A DNA stretch of 64,000 bases from Phragmites australis (GCF_958298935.1 NC_084924.1:33763819-33827818); one strand, 5' to 3'. Shown: positions 10,680 through 22,599, counted from the first letter of the stretch. Numbers and translations are program-made. The notes: generated from the letters alone by a model not told the origin.

Positions 10680-11700
10680 GGTCAAACGCACCGCCGTTCA
10701 GTTGGGGGTAAGCCTCCATGATATTAGGTTGCTTATGGCTTCGGCATCTGTTTCGCTGGAACAATGTGTGGTGGTTAGAGGTTTTATGTTCCTATCTGGA
10801 CAAGTGTTTGTTGCCATCTGATGTTAAGCTTTGTTGGTTGTTGTGGCTACTGGTATTTGCCATGTAGTTGGCATATTATAACTTGTGTTCTATTGTACCG
10901 TACCTGACCGAGTCCAATATGTCAGGCATATCCTAATGTTCAGGTTTATTATGTGAGATTGGTGTTGCAACCTGTATGGCAGTGAGCTCTGTTAATGTTG
11001 CAACCTGCATGGCAGTGTGATGTGTTCACTTTGATTCAAAATCTTCTACGACAATATCATGCAATAAATTTATGTTTCTTGTGCACCATTTTCTATCACA
11101 TCACAGAAGGCAAATTATCACCGAAAATACGAACATCATTGACGAGAGCTTCTATCATAAAACACACTATCCATGCTTACCAGGATAGGATTCAGTGACG
11201 AAATAGAGCTACTATTTGTGACAGGAACAACCGTCTTAAATTGTTAACACTTCTTACGACAGCACAAGTATCGTCATATATATACCTTAACCATGATTAC
11301 TGGTGCCCTTTTGTAACGCAATAGGACATTTTATGTGACATATGGATGCATCATAAAATGTACACATGTATTATGACATATATTGTTTTGTCAAAAAAAC
11401 CACTGTAACCATGGTCCGAACCCACTTTTTTATGACGACTATAGGTATTTATAATAAGTTGACTTACCATTTTGTGACACAGATTAGATGTCATAAAATT
11501 TCAGTGTGTTATGACATCCTACTGATCGTCATAAGAAGTTTCAACATTTTGTGACGAAAGTGCAAGAAAATGTCACAAGGTACATTTAGCGACGGTCGAT
11601 ATATGATGACTCGCATGATGCTCATTTTTCGCCACAGAAGGAATTTTATGAAGAAAATTAGACCTACAATGACGTTTTGGCTTTGTCATAGAAGGCCATT
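10680..11700 (+). repeat. CACTA 3' untranslated and subterminal repeat region
   Basis: After the last exon there is a 3' UTR-like stretch to about 11050. Then come about 650 bp of repeated ~10-12 bp motifs in both orientations around TGTCATAA and TTATGAC (for example 11333-11365, 11462-11530 and 11540-11580). In characterised CACTA elements such arrays are where the element-encoded protein binds. Confidence 0.65.
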
Positions 11701-11710
11701 TTTTTTAGTG

Positions 11711-12439
11711 ACATCCAAGCCACCAAAGTGCTTAAAGTGATCATCCAAGGCAATTAAGCACAAGATTAGAGAGTGATTAGTGCTTATAGGCCTAGAGAGT
11801 GTGTTGCTAGGTGATTCTGCTAGAGAGTGGATCAAGGAGTGATCCAAGCTTGTACCTCTTAGTACGCTGGCGCCTTGGAGTCATGGTGACTCTCCGGCAA
11901 CTTGAGTCAGAGTTGCTCAAACTTGTTGACCCTCCAACTTGGTGTGGAGCGGTGACGAGAAGCGTGTACGGGGACGCGAAGACACTTGCTTTGGTGGCTC
12001 AAGCTCCGAAGTGATCACGGTGGCAAGAAACTGGAAGAGAGGCTAGTGGTGAACCTTGCCTTGGTGGCTTGGTGGCTCATCCAGGTGGATGCCTTGTCGT
12101 GGCTCAAGAGCCGTGACCGGGTGCCGACCGGGACCATATCTTTTATGGAGCTTCAACATGGACTAGGGGTAGTATTCATGCCATCGATACCACGGAAAAA
12201 AAATTCTTATACCGAGTTTTCTCTCTCTACCTTATTTACGTTTCTGCATTTACTTACTTGCAATTTACCTTCTTAGATAGGTTGCAAGCGCTTTGATCGG
12301 TAGAGCAGACATACTAGATAAACCTAGAGAAAATTTAGATAGCAATTGATATAGGTTTATTTTGTGTTGTTTTTGGAGCCAAAATAGTTCTAAGTGTCCT
12401 AATTCACCTCCCCCCCATAGGACATCACCGATCCCTACA
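11711..12439 (-). repeat. 5' part of an LTR (TGTAGGGATCG type), interrupted by the CACTA element
   Basis: The minus strand starts TGTAGGGATCGGTGATGTCC at 12439 and continues with a G-run and GGTGAATTAGGAC. This is the same kind of start as the complete LTR at 58257 (TGAAAGGACAATGATGTCGCC, then a G-run and GGTGAATAGG). It stops at the CACTA end (11710). The remainder would lie on the far side of the CACTA element and is not visible. ORFs at 11811-12276 fall in this LTR and look non-coding. Confidence 0.65.
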
Positions 12440-13362
12440 TTTGTAAAACCAGATCTCTGGGTTACTTAAAGATTTTTGTGGATGTTCTGGTCATGGTAGC
12501 GTTAGAGAGCTTGCTAGTATCGTGCTGATCTTATCAACACTTGTATCCTTTTTTCCTCGAGAACATTGAGTTCATCCTTTCTTCTCGGGATTTCATCCTT
12601 ATCGGCGTATAGTTCGACTCAGGGAGATTTAATCATTAGTTCATATGGTAGAATCGCTTTGGCCCCATAGACTAAGAAGAAAGGCATTTCACCCGTTGCC
12701 CTGTTGGACGTTGTTCAAAGTTCCTAGAGTATGTTAGGCAACTCAGAAGCCCAGGCTTTAGCATAGGTGGATAAGCGGTTGAAGACGCATGTTTTGATTC
12801 CCTGAAGTACTAGGTCATTTGCTCGCTCAACCGGTTCGTTGCTTTGCGGGTTTGCCACGGGCGCAAAGAAGATTTTAGTGCCGAATTCCTCATAGTAATT
12901 AATGAACGCTGTACTGGAGAACTGAGTATCGTTGTCGATAAAGACCCTACTTGGGACGCCAAATCTTGTCATGATGCTTTTCATGATAAATTTCTTGGAG
13001 GTCGCCGATGTTATTTTTTGACTAACTCAGCTTTAATTCACTTGGTGAAGGTGTCAATTGCAACGAATAGGAACTTGAAACCTCTGAGTACTACTGGGAA
13101 GGGTCCTAGAATATCCAGCCCTCAAGTCATCAATGGCCATGACAATGAGATTGTTTGTAAGGTTTGAGTGGTTTGATGTACTATTCTGCTGTGAAATTGA
13201 CAGCTTGTGCACCTTTTTACCAACTTGTCCGCATCATGGTGAGCCGTAAGCAAATAGAAACCTTATGCGAATGCGTTTACGACTAAAGTTTGGAAGGAAG
13301 CATGAGCTCCACACACACCCTTCTATGGATTTCTTTGAGTAGTTCTCTACCCTGCTTCTGAG
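12440..13362 (-). pseudogene. Gypsy B integrase: H2C2 and catalytic core
   Basis: The H2C2 zinc-binding segment is read around 13360-13180 (VCGAHASF, then DADKLVKRCTSCQF). The core follows, with a WIKAEL-type segment near 13040 and an open stretch 12984-12724 containing FGVPSRVFIDNDTQF (second Asp) and PVERAN (Glu). Several stops separate the pieces. The segment joins the second RNase H across the MITE at 13363-13906. Confidence 0.75.
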
Positions 13363-13906
13363 TAGAGATCTAGATGGAGCGAGGCGGGGCGGGTTTTGCC
13401 TCCACCCGCCCCCACCCGCATGTCCCCCGTCCTGCCCTGCCCCACCTTGACCTGAGACTGGGTGAAATTTTTTCTTGCCCCACCCCGCCCCATGGAGCCT
13501 CTACTTTGACCCGACTCGTCCCGCCCCGCTCCGATTAAAATTGTTAAAGCTCTAGATCAAGTTTAATTAGGAGATAATAGCTACCACAACGTACAAATCA
13601 ATAAAAAAACTGCATATAAGATTCACGAGACCTAACATAAGATGATAATAGTTACATACATGTATTATTTTACTAAAAGTTTCATTACAAAAGGATAATA
13701 AACTTCTTAATAAAACCGCTAAATGTGCATGTAACATATACTCCAGGGCAGGGCGGGGCAGGGCAAAACTTGACCCGACCCCACCCCGCCCCGACCGGTG
13801 CCCCGCCCCATCTTTCCCTGCCTTGACTGGTGCCCCGCCCTGTCTTGCCTCAACCGAGGCAGGGCGAATGGAGACCTGGCGGGTCGGGTGGGGACTTAGA
13901 CCTCTA
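13363..13906. mobile_element. hAT-like MITE with GC-rich arms
   Basis: A 544 bp insertion in the Gypsy B pol gene. The ends are inverted, TAGAGATCTAGAT on the left and the complement of TAGAGGTCTAAGT on the right. The flanks CTTCTGAG (13355-13362) and ATTCTAAG (13907-13914) match at 6 of 8 positions, fitting an aged 8 bp hAT target duplication. The arms are GC-rich (many CCCCGCCC and GGCGGGGC runs) and enclose an AT-rich core (13545-13740). The host reading resumes on the other side. It could instead be another TIR element class. Confidence 0.5.
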
Positions 13907-13914
13907 ATTCTAAG

Positions 13915-14535
13915 AGATGCATTTCATGAGTACTTTGTAAGTGCCTTTCCTATAAAGAACACCATGCACCATGGTATACATCTTGGATCTTCCTCCGGTC
14001 AATGCATCATCCTCGGGCACAACTAGATCTTGAGGGTACTTGTGGATTGTGGCCATCCACGAAACTTGGCTTTTGAGCTGAGCCATGAGTTCCCCTGCAA
14101 CTCCTTTTGGGGTGTCAATCCCTAGCGAGCCCTCGAGCTGGTTATAGGTCTTGTAGACCACCAGTCCCTCAGCTGCATCCTCTGATGATTTCACAAACGG
14201 TTTCGAGAGTTTCTCTATGAGAATTCCGAGTTGTCCCGGAGACTGTGAGGATATCATGTGGGCAAGACTATTAGCGAGGTAGTTATCCTTCATTGGGATA
14301 TATTTGACCATGAGTTCGATGAATTTATTTTCCAGCTTCCTCACCTCCGCGAGGTAGTCTGTCATGGTCTTATCCGAGGTTTGATACTCCTTGATAACTT
14401 GCTTCACAACCAATTGTGAATCTCCTTTCACAAGCAGGCGGTGGATGCCAAGAGCAGAAGCTACTCGAAGTATAACTAGCAAACACTCATATTCGGCTAC
14501 ATTATTTGTGGCCGAAAAGTCGATCTACAAAGCGT
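13915..14535 (-). pseudogene. Gypsy B second (archaeal-type) RNase H
   Basis: The open stretch 14482-13910 reads a segment with LLVKGDSQLVVKQV, then DYLAEVRKLENKF and DNYLANSLAH. This is the RNase H fold in the form usually annotated in Tat-lineage elements after the ordinary RNase H. Together with the ordinary RNase H region at 14935-14563 it supports a Tat assignment. Upstream the readable sequence passes through a stop near 14524. Confidence 0.7.
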
Positions 14536-14562
14536 ATTGCAGGCTTTCTCCTTTTAGAGAGA

Positions 14563-15990
14563 TTAGTATGATCTCAGCCCCCGTGCCTTGAAGCGTGAGT
14601 GATCCGTCAAAGAATAAAGTCCATACATCTGATAGGTTGCTGCAAGCATCTTAGGGTTGATTTGGTTCTGTCGATTCGGACATGAAGTCAGCAAGTGCTT
14701 GCGACTTGATTGTTGTTTGAGGCATGAAATGGACCACGAATTCTTCGAGTTCAACTGACCACTTAGCAATTCTGCCGATTGCATCTTCGTTGTGCAGGAT
14801 CACATCTAGTGGGAATATTGCTGGTATGGTGATCTTGTGAGCCTGGAAGTAATATTGCAACTTTCGAGAGACCATCAATACCACATATAACAGCTTCTGC
14901 ACCCGCATATAGTTTTCTTTAGGATCGTGGAGCACTTAACTAATGTAGTACATCGACCGTTGGTTTTTCTCTCATTTGTCTTGCACATCTCTTTCCACCA
15001 CCAATACCCTACTTATCGCTCGTCGTCCGACCAGGATGTATAAGAGTAAATCTTCATTAGGGTTGGGAGCAACTAGCACAGGGGGGAGGGGAAGAAAGAT
15101 ACCTCTTCATATTTTTGAATGCCTCTTTTGCTTCTTTTGACCATTCAAACATGTCATGTTGTCTTAACAACTTGAAGAAGGGAAGTCCCCAATCTCCGAG
15201 CCGGGAAATAAAACAACTAAGGGTTGTCATGCATCTAGTTAGCTTTTGAACTTCTCACACTGACTTGGGGGTTGCATCTCTTCAATAGCTTTGATTTTCT
15301 CGGGATTGACTTCTATTCCCCGGTAAGACACTAGATATCCTAGTAATTTCCCCATGTTAACTCCGAATGTGCACTTCTCTAGGTTTAGCATGTCTCGATT
15401 CTTGCACAGGTTGTTGAGCATTTCTTGTAGGTCAGAGATGAGATCTTCCTTCTTTTTTATTTTGACGTCGAGATCATCGATGTAAGCCTCTACGTTTTGG
15501 CTGATCTAATCATGTAGGGTTATTTGCAATCCTCGTTGGTATGTGTCACTAGCATTCTTCAATCCGAAGGGTATTTTAACATAGCAATAAACCACAAGCG
15601 GAGTAATAAAGGACATCTTCTCCTCATCCTCGGGATGCATGCTAATCCAGCGATAACAAGAATAGGCATCGAGAAGGCTTACATAGTCGCAACCAGATGA
15701 GGAGTCAATTATATGATCTTTTCATGGTAGAGGAAAAGCGTCCTTAGGGTAGGCTTTGTTGAGATCCGTGAAGTCGACACACATTTGTCATTTGTTGCTT
15801 GACCTTTTGACCATAATAATAGGGTTTGCAAGTCATTCGGGGTGACCCACCTCTCGAATAAAATCTGCCTTAGTGAGCCTTTCGATTTCCTCTTTAATGG
15901 GTTTGTTCCGATCAGGTGCGAACCATCCTACATATCCAATGGTTGCTAGGTGAACACGTCGGCGTTTGCCCCGAAGAAGGTGATGAGCAC
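14563..15990 (-). pseudogene. Gypsy B reverse transcriptase and RNase H
   Basis: The RT palm box YIDD is read at 15484-15473, followed by LEKCTFGV and an open stretch to 15239 ending in a QPPSQCEKFK-type segment. The downstream stretch 14935-14651 matches the RNase H-like region after RT (KLLYVVLMVSRKLQYYF, then GRIAKWSVELEEF and QALADFMSE). Stops and frame changes lie between. The region 15960-15600 corresponds to the RT N-terminal half, with only fragments readable. Confidence 0.75.
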
Positions 15991-16000
15991 GAGTTCCTAT

Positions 16001-16740
16001 TTAGGATTCAGTTGGGTCCAAAAGAACTGATTTGACTTCATTGTGAGAATTCACGATGTCCTTAGGCCTCGAGTTCTTCATCTCCTTATCGGGTGGATGT
16101 AGTGTGGCTATATCTAAACTTCGTTTGTCACAGCATAAGCCTACTTTTGTGCAACCCCAGATGGTGATGGCTCTCTCAGGTCCCGGGATTTTCATGCACT
16201 GATAATAGTAATGCGTGGCTGCCAGGAATTTGGCAAGAGTAGGTTTTCCTGAGATGGTATTGTATGACGTCTCGAAATCGACTACGTTGAACATAATTTT
16301 CTATGTCTGGAAATTATCATGCTTCCGAAGGTAACGGGTAGCGATATTTTGCTGATGGGAGCATTCAAAGATATGGGTACTATACCATAGAAGGCTTGAG
16401 TAACCAGTTTAATCGCAGACCAGGAGATATGCATTCCTCTGAATGCGATAGCGAAGAGGATGTTCAGGGAACTCCCTCCATTGATAATGACTCGGGTAAC
16501 CTTGCAATTGTTTATCATAGGCTCGACCACTATCGGGAATTGGCCTAGCCATACAAAGTTATCAGGGCAGTCTTCTTGGCTGAAGGAGATTTTGGTGTCT
16601 GACCACTTTACGGCTTGATGACCCTTAGGGATGACGACTAGGAATTCTCGAGGTATCGTCTTGTACTGTCGCTTGGACTCATAGGACACGGAACCACTGA
16701 ACATGTGATCAATTGTCCTTTCGCCCAGTTGGAAAGACAT
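16001..16740 (-). pseudogene. Gypsy B protease region with altered active site
   Basis: The open stretch 16740-16282 contains the characteristic run from ISFSQEDCPDN through PIVVEPMINN to VIINGGSSLNIL. Gypsy proteases carry DGGS or DSGS at this place. Here the Asp codon position (16482-16480) reads AAT, Asn, so catalysis would be lost. The adjacent stretch 16294-16001 (FNVVDFETSYNTISGKPTLAKF) fits the conserved segment after the protease in Tat elements. Confidence 0.75.
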
Positions 16741-17429
16741 CAGGTATCGTCCTCAGTGCCATCTGAGTCAGAGTCTTTGCTTTGGGCCGCGACCTGGATC
16801 TTCTTTCCCTTAACCACTTTTTTGACCTCAAATTTGACTAACTTTTTTCAGAGGCGGCACTTGTAGATGTTGTGGTTGTTCGTTTGGTGGATGTTGCATC
16901 AAGGCTTCCCATCTCGTTCGTCAGAGCCTAGTGTAAAACTTCTACCCAGGGAAAGACCAAAGCGTTGGTCGGGATGATCATCAGGTAGATCTATAAAAAT
17001 TTCATCAGATTTAGCTCTATTGCCCTTACCTCCATTGGTGTCCATATGTGCTTGCTCTGAACCTTGTCGTCGTCGAGCTTGGGTTGGGGACACTTGATGC
17101 CTAGAGCCTTTTTCTTAACGTAGAGGAGTGCATCCTCGGCCCTAGAAGACTTATCGACAATCTGCATAAGCTCCTTAATCATTTTGGACTCTTTTATGGC
17201 GATGTCTTCAATGCAACGCTGGTTCTTACCCCCTTGAGTGAATGCCTAAATGACCTCGTAGTCGCTAATCTTACGGACGATATTTTGGGTGTTGCTAAAG
17301 TGTCGCACAAACTCGCGCAAGGTTTCGTTCACCATCTACTCGCAATGGTGGAGATCATTTTTTGTGCCAGGGCGATCGTAAGTACCTTGGAAGTAAGCTC
17401 GAAACACATCGCAAAACTGCTCCCAAGAG
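16741..17429 (-). pseudogene. Gypsy B gag, 3' half with zinc-binding knuckle
   Basis: A C-x2-H-x4-H-x4-C pattern (C-N-I-H ... H ... C) is read on the minus strand at 16898-16857, like the modified knuckle of Tat-lineage gag proteins. Open stretches 17182-16991 and 17093-16899 precede it. Gag reading is interrupted at 17430 by a solo LTR and resumes at 20177. Confidence 0.6.
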
Positions 17430-17434
17430 TATAT
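17430..17434. repeat. Target site duplication TATAT (left copy)
   Basis: TATAT at 17430-17434 is repeated at 20172-20176, directly flanking the solo LTR. The 5 bp size is normal for gypsy integration. Confidence 0.85.
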
Positions 17435-20171
17435 TGTGAGGAACCATCCAAGTATTATTTTAATTAATCATTAAGTCTATCATTTAAATAATCACAACTA
17501 CAATGATTAACCAGAATATCATTCTAGTAGTCCCAGCATGTGTTTTGTGCCCAAGATCGGAACACATACCTTCCAACATATGAAATCACAACAAAGCTTA
17601 AGGAAGAGTGAGTAACTAAATTATATTACAAGCATAAGAGTTATTACAATTTACAACAGTTTACAGAGATACTACGCAGCAGAAAAATAACATCTATGAA
17701 CAACAAACGTGCATCGGTAGCATCGGCGGACATGAAGTAGCTGGCAACTAACCTTTCCTCGCCTACAAACCTGAAAGAGCAGCGTGAGTACGAAGATACT
17801 CACAAGACTTAACCATATTGGGTACATATAATAACCCGACTCCAAGGATTATGCAATTGAGACATTAGCAAGGAATATACCATAAGGTTAAGTAAATTTA
17901 TATGCGTAAGCAACCTTAACACCTATGTGTGAACATCTAGACTTAACCACATATATCTTTCTACCATGTAACCAACAACAGGAACATAAATGTAACTGGA
18001 ACTATAATAGTCATAGCTGTGAACATAACCATCTCAACCACAACCTAACATACCTTACATTCCCAAAGTCAGAACTCTATGACTGCTGCAAATTAATAGA
18101 AAACAAGCTCACGACCAAGAGCTCGGCAATTAAAATTGTTTTTATACCCTACAAGAGAGTACTCCTGGACCCACACGACATGAGACCACTGTCCACACAA
18201 CCAGTCAATTGTGAGTGATGATTCACATACCATCCGTTCACGTACTCACCCTGAACCTTTGTTTTCATGTTGAGTAATGTGAAGGCCACCTAGATCTCGA
18301 GCATATGACAACTTATCGGACACAATCTCAGGTGCCCCTAATAGCATTCTCACTCACACCTCCACTCATGGGTCAAATGAACGTGGTGACTTACGGTACT
18401 TGGCTTACCCGTCCCATATCCGAGCATATGGTAAGTACGGAAAGAGTTTAAGCCAACTGCAACAACGGTCGGTGCTTAACCGAGGCAAGCAGTCTATGTC
18501 ATTCGGGCTCCTCTCCTGACCTACCCCTAGCACCGCCCATATCTCGTCTCATTCTCACATCTCATACATCCCAATATTATAATCAATATTATTGTGAACA
18601 ATAAGTAAGCCATAAGCTTGCGAACAATGGTTGAACCATTGCTCGACTTCTATCGAGGACCTAAGTATTACTAAGCATTTTGAATAAAACTTGTAACTTG
18701 GATAACAACATTGCTAATTAGGTTACAAGGATAAAGATCATCACCAATTCAAGGTGAAGGTAATGTATCAATATAGGTTCTACACATATAGCCCGACATT
18801 GGATCACCGACATGCAACAACTTACCTAAGCAAAGACTCATCAATTTAGACTCCAAATGATTCAAATTGTAAGGTGCAATATACTTAGATGCTTGCCTTG
18901 CTGCTCCAGGTGCTTCGCTCACGATTGAAACCAATCTAGCGACAATCTCGACCACGAAGAATGGCGGCGCATCACTCTTTAAACAAAATATGAATACATC
19001 GAATAGATAATCAAACAATGGAAAAGTGTACATATGATGCGTACATGAATAATAGTAGAGCATCGTGTTTCGAAAATATTTGCAAATGACCGCCAAAAGA
19101 TTAGGGTCTCAAAGTTTGAAACCCCAGATAAGGTAACCTAAGTACATACATCCTTGAATGGCTGTCAGTCAGACTGACATGGAAGTGGCGGTTAGACCGG
19201 CAGCCAACAGAGAGTTTTGGTGCCTGGCGGTCTGACCGGAGGCATGGTGGTGGTCAAACCGCCATCCAACAGTCAGACCAATGTTGAAGTGACAGTTAGA
19301 CCACTAGCGTGCATAAGGTTTTGGCATCTAGCAGTCAGACCATCCCTATTGGCGATTAGACCACGAGATCCTGCCGGCGTCACTTTGCAAGGCCGTCGGT
19401 GAAGGCTCCGGCGAAACCTTCGACCACGAAGGGTATCAAGATGCTCTATAGAACAAGTGGAGTACTTCTAGTGTGGTTTGGATAACTTTTACCGAGCTAA
19501 ACTTGGAAAACTCCACATATGGGATCTAAGCTAAGGTTGAACTTGGGTCTAAACGAAATGAGGACCGATTCGAGCTCGAGAATGATGGGGAAACGGTATG
19601 GGATGTCCCACCATGGCGTGGGGGAACTTCCTATTGGATTGGTATCCTCTGGGATAGCTTTGATTCTCGGATCAGGCTCTCATAGCGGTGTTGGAGTTAG
19701 CGGTAGGAGAACGCTCAAGGAGATGATTCCGGTGGGAAAAGAGGGGAAAGAACTTAAGGACGCCTTTGGGAAGCACGTACAAGTCTTCACCGACGATCGC
19801 CAGCCTTCAAACGTGACGGGTGAACCTCACCTTCTCTCTCTCTCTAGGGTTTTGGAGAAGGGGGAGTGAGAGAGGGAAAATGAGAGAGAGAGCAAGAGAG
19901 AGACCAATCAATCCTCTTAAGTGAGCCTCTGCACTTCTGGCAGTCAACCAGCGAAAGACCCCGGTCAAACCCCGAGACTAGTCTTATGCTGAAAACTTGA
20001 TTCTATTCTTCTTCATCTCCAAGGCATTTAGGGTTTTCCTACATAGCTCTAAACTATCTCCAAGTACTTTTGAAACATGTTTAACTCAATTCAACGACCA
20101 AATAAGTATAAACATAACATCATGATGATTATACATGCTTCATTACGTAATTAACGTGTTGGGACATGACA
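17435..20171 (-). repeat. Giant solo LTR (TGTCATGTCCC end), 2737 bp
   Basis: The minus strand begins TGTCATGTCCCAACACG at 20171 and ends GGTTCCTCACA at 17435, flanked by TATAT on both sides. Its 3' 250 bp closely matches the 3' end of the LTR at 56222-61854 (for example CCAGAATATCAT, the GTTTTGTGCCCAAG block and GGAACACAT). The middle block around 18360-18560 matches 57840-58030. There is no PBS, polypurine tract or coding sequence inside, so it is a solo LTR. A patch of GGCGGTYWGACCG-like motifs lies at 19160-19400. ORFs inside are not genes. Confidence 0.88.
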
Positions 20172-20176
20172 TATAT

Positions 20177-21566
20177 TGTCCCTGGCGATAGATTGGTCAA
20201 CCATGTCTTGGCTGGCCCTTTAAGGCCCATGGGAAGGTAATTTGCCATTACCTTCTCGTCTCCACCAACTGCTTAGATGGTTGTGGTATAGATCTGTAGA
20301 AACTCAACAGGATTTGTGCTTCTATTGTATTTCTCAATTGTCTTGGGGCGGAATGTTGCTGGCCAGCTTACATTTTAAAGATCTGGAGAGAAGGTCAGAC
20401 ATCCATTGATGGTGTCTTGCTTGGTTCCAGCACCCCCGAGAGTCTTTTCCACGGTGATCGGAGATCGGTCCCGATTTGATCGATGTCGGGACGTTTTCCA
20501 ATTAGATCGATAAGGGGTAGAAGAAGCCTCCTTAGAAGCCGTTGGGAGTCTTCGCCGATCGCTGATGACCTAACGCAAGTCGTTGATCATATGACCTTTG
20601 ATTGGTGAGGTTCGATGGCGGTTGTTTGCCCTATTGTCATCCCAGGAAGCCTTGTTCCTAGGGTTACCCCTCTCCGGGTCCAACACGTCTCGCGATGGGG
20701 GATTACCTGGTCTGTCCCATTTAGCACTGTTTCTAGCTAGGGCCTTATGAGAGTTCTCAGCCTAGATGATGATCTCCTTTGTTAAGTTGATCGTCGAGTT
20801 CACCCAATCCTTATCGGCTGGGGTAGCCACATCCATGGTCAGAGGGCCCATGAGGCTCTCTTGTAGAAGGGGATCCTCTTAGTAGTCGCGGATTTAAAGT
20901 GATCAACCTGTGTTGATAATCGGGAGACTGTATAACCGGACCCCCGAAAAGAACATGAGGTGGTGTGCCCGCTTGAGGCTAACAATTGCATGCCGCTAGG
21001 GCCGGAGGACCCCGACCATTCATAGGGTCATCATCATGATAACCCAGATTATCACCTCCGTCTCCGGTAGCAAAAACTTCTATGTGGTAATCTTCGTTAG
21101 AGGAGGTGTCTAGATTCATCATGGATGCTTCATCGGATTGCTCCGGATAGGTCTTGACAATACGTGTTGTTAGAAATTACAGGGATTGATCCTGACTTGT
21201 TGCGAATTGGACATTCGTGGTAGTCTTAGCAGCCGAGTGGTTCAAACTCGGTGCCATAATCTTTGGTGTATTGATCTATGAGTTGACTTACATCGTTGCT
21301 TGAATCGTCGCCAGAAAGTTCATCGCCGAAATCCACCCGATCGATCAACAGTTCATCAGGAAGAGAGGTAAAGTTGCGTATAACCCCTTATCCGAAAAAC
21401 CAATTTTTGGCGAAGCTTTAGGCGATATCAACAGCATGTCGTGTGCAGACTCTTTAACGTCTTTTTTCATGATCCCCACGGATGATGCCAGCTGTGGACG
21501 ATTGGTGAGCCGCCGATCTAACGAACTTGTTGAAGAAATAGGGGATGCTTTGAGTAGACGAATCAC
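20177..21566 (-). pseudogene. Gypsy B gag, 5' half
   Basis: The minus strand reads a gag-like N-terminus from the open stretch 21566-21345, then a decayed charged region rich in Arg and Asp (20500-20900 on the plus strand). Just before the solo LTR insertion (20250-20177) is a PMGLKGPAKTWL-like segment, which resembles the gag capsid region. Many stops. The start at 21566 is the first ATG of the readable stretch. Confidence 0.5.
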
Positions 21567-21867
21567 AAGGGGAATAAACGGGGGTTTTTAGACAGGTTCA
21601 GACCTCTCTGAGGATAATAATACTACATCATATTTGTCTTGTATTGATTTGAGCCTATTATAAAAGGGGTGTAGCTAGCCTAGGTGGATCTAAACCTAAT
21701 TGACGACTTCCTCATTGGCTTCTATTGGCTTGTCTCACTTATATAGCTCGTATTTCTTTCGTATCGCTCTCCCTCCATAGGGCTCCTTAGCTCCATATAT
21801 ATATAGGGGTAATGTATATCTTCTGGGCTCCTTCTTCTATTCTTAGAGATAAATCTTCCCTATTATA
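21567..21867 (-). other. Probable leader or LTR remnant of Gypsy B
   Basis: Non-coding. The TTTTTAGACAGGTTCAGACC segment at 21585 resembles segments common in Tat-type LTR regions of grasses, from general familiarity and not from a match made here. TATATATATA at 21794-21805 could be part of a promoter. I found no paired LTR in the window to prove it. Confidence 0.35.
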
Positions 21868-22168
21868 GAACACATTGGGTGTCTACGGTGATTTTTCTTT
21901 CTTCCAAAGATCTTATTCCGAGAGATAAAGATATGTCTCGAAAATTACAGAAAACCTTAGAGTACTTGGATATAGTAAATGTCCATTATTCATCGTTACC
22001 CTATATAAATACAAATAAGATCAATGCGAATACACAAGATTTCAATATATTCGCTGAGTTCAATCTATGATTCTTTCTACTTCAACATTTTCTTCCATAA
22101 GAAATAAACTTTTTCTCTCTCCTCTTTATTTTTCTTATCACATCATTTTTCTCAGGTAGACACCTAAT
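21868..22168. repeat. Possible MITE with GGGTGTCTAC inverted ends
   Basis: ATTGGGTGTCTAC near 21868 is inverted relative to GTAGACACCTAAT near 22156. About 275 bp of AT-rich sequence lies between. A short foldback element is plausible, but no convincing target duplication is seen. Confidence 0.3.
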
Positions 22169-22251
22169 TAATATTAAAAAAAACTAGCACCAGGAGTGGC
22201 CTTCACCAAGTAGATGACATTGGAAAAAGAGCAGCCTATAAAGAGAGTAGC

Positions 22252-22436
22252 TATTCTCTTTGTCTCAAAATAGATGATGTTTTAGTCTTTTTTACAATAT
22301 TTCAAATACGTAACATTTTAAGTCTTATTTTTCATACAATAAAAAATATTAAAAGAGAGTAAAATGATTATTTTATCTCTCAATTTAATATTTATAATTA
22401 ATTTTAAAATATCGTCTATTTTGAAATGAAGTAGTA
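22252..22436. repeat. Stowaway-like MITE, degenerate
   Basis: The left end TATTCTCTTTGTCTCAAAAT and the right end (ATTTTGAAATGAAGTAGTA) are inverted relatives of the Stowaway terminus CTCCCTCCGTCTCAAAATA, with TA at each edge. Length 185 bp and the AT-rich core fit the family. Confidence 0.6.
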
Positions 22437-22599
22437 AAAGTTAATTTACACCGGTTGCAACTGCAACTGCAACTGCAATAGGGGGCATTCATGTCTCATT
22501 TACATGTTACGTGACAAAAGCAAGTAGTACGGCGAAGCAATTATTTCACTGCCCTAGATGCAATGTACGGACAAAACGGTAATGTAATGCTCCAAACGT

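Larger units (their letters stand above)
7995..11710 (+). mobile_element. CACTA (En/Spm-type) element, 5' end missing
   Basis: The right end reads TTTTTTAGTG at 11701-11710, the complement of a CACTA terminus. The ~600 bp before it is packed with short direct and inverted motifs of the TGTCATAAAA / TTATGACA kind, typical of CACTA subterminal repeats. The element carries a Transposase_24-like gene (7995-10679). No CACTA terminus is found on the left, where sequence similarity ends at the giant LTR (7989). The predicted 3 bp target duplication on the right is ACA (11711-11713); the left copy cannot be seen. Confidence 0.75.
12440..21867 (-). mobile_element. Gypsy B: Tat-like Ty3/gypsy element, heavily decayed and interrupted
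   Basis: Minus-strand order is gag (21566-20177, then 17429-16741), protease region, RT, RNase H, a second RNase H of the type seen in the Tat lineage, H2C2 and integrase core. It is interrupted by a solo LTR (17435-20171) and a hAT-like MITE (13363-13906). On the left it is cut by the LTR ending at 12439. The 5' LTR or leader should lie in 21567-21867, but I could not fix its boundaries. The many stops and short frames show it is older than Gypsy A. Confidence 0.8.
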
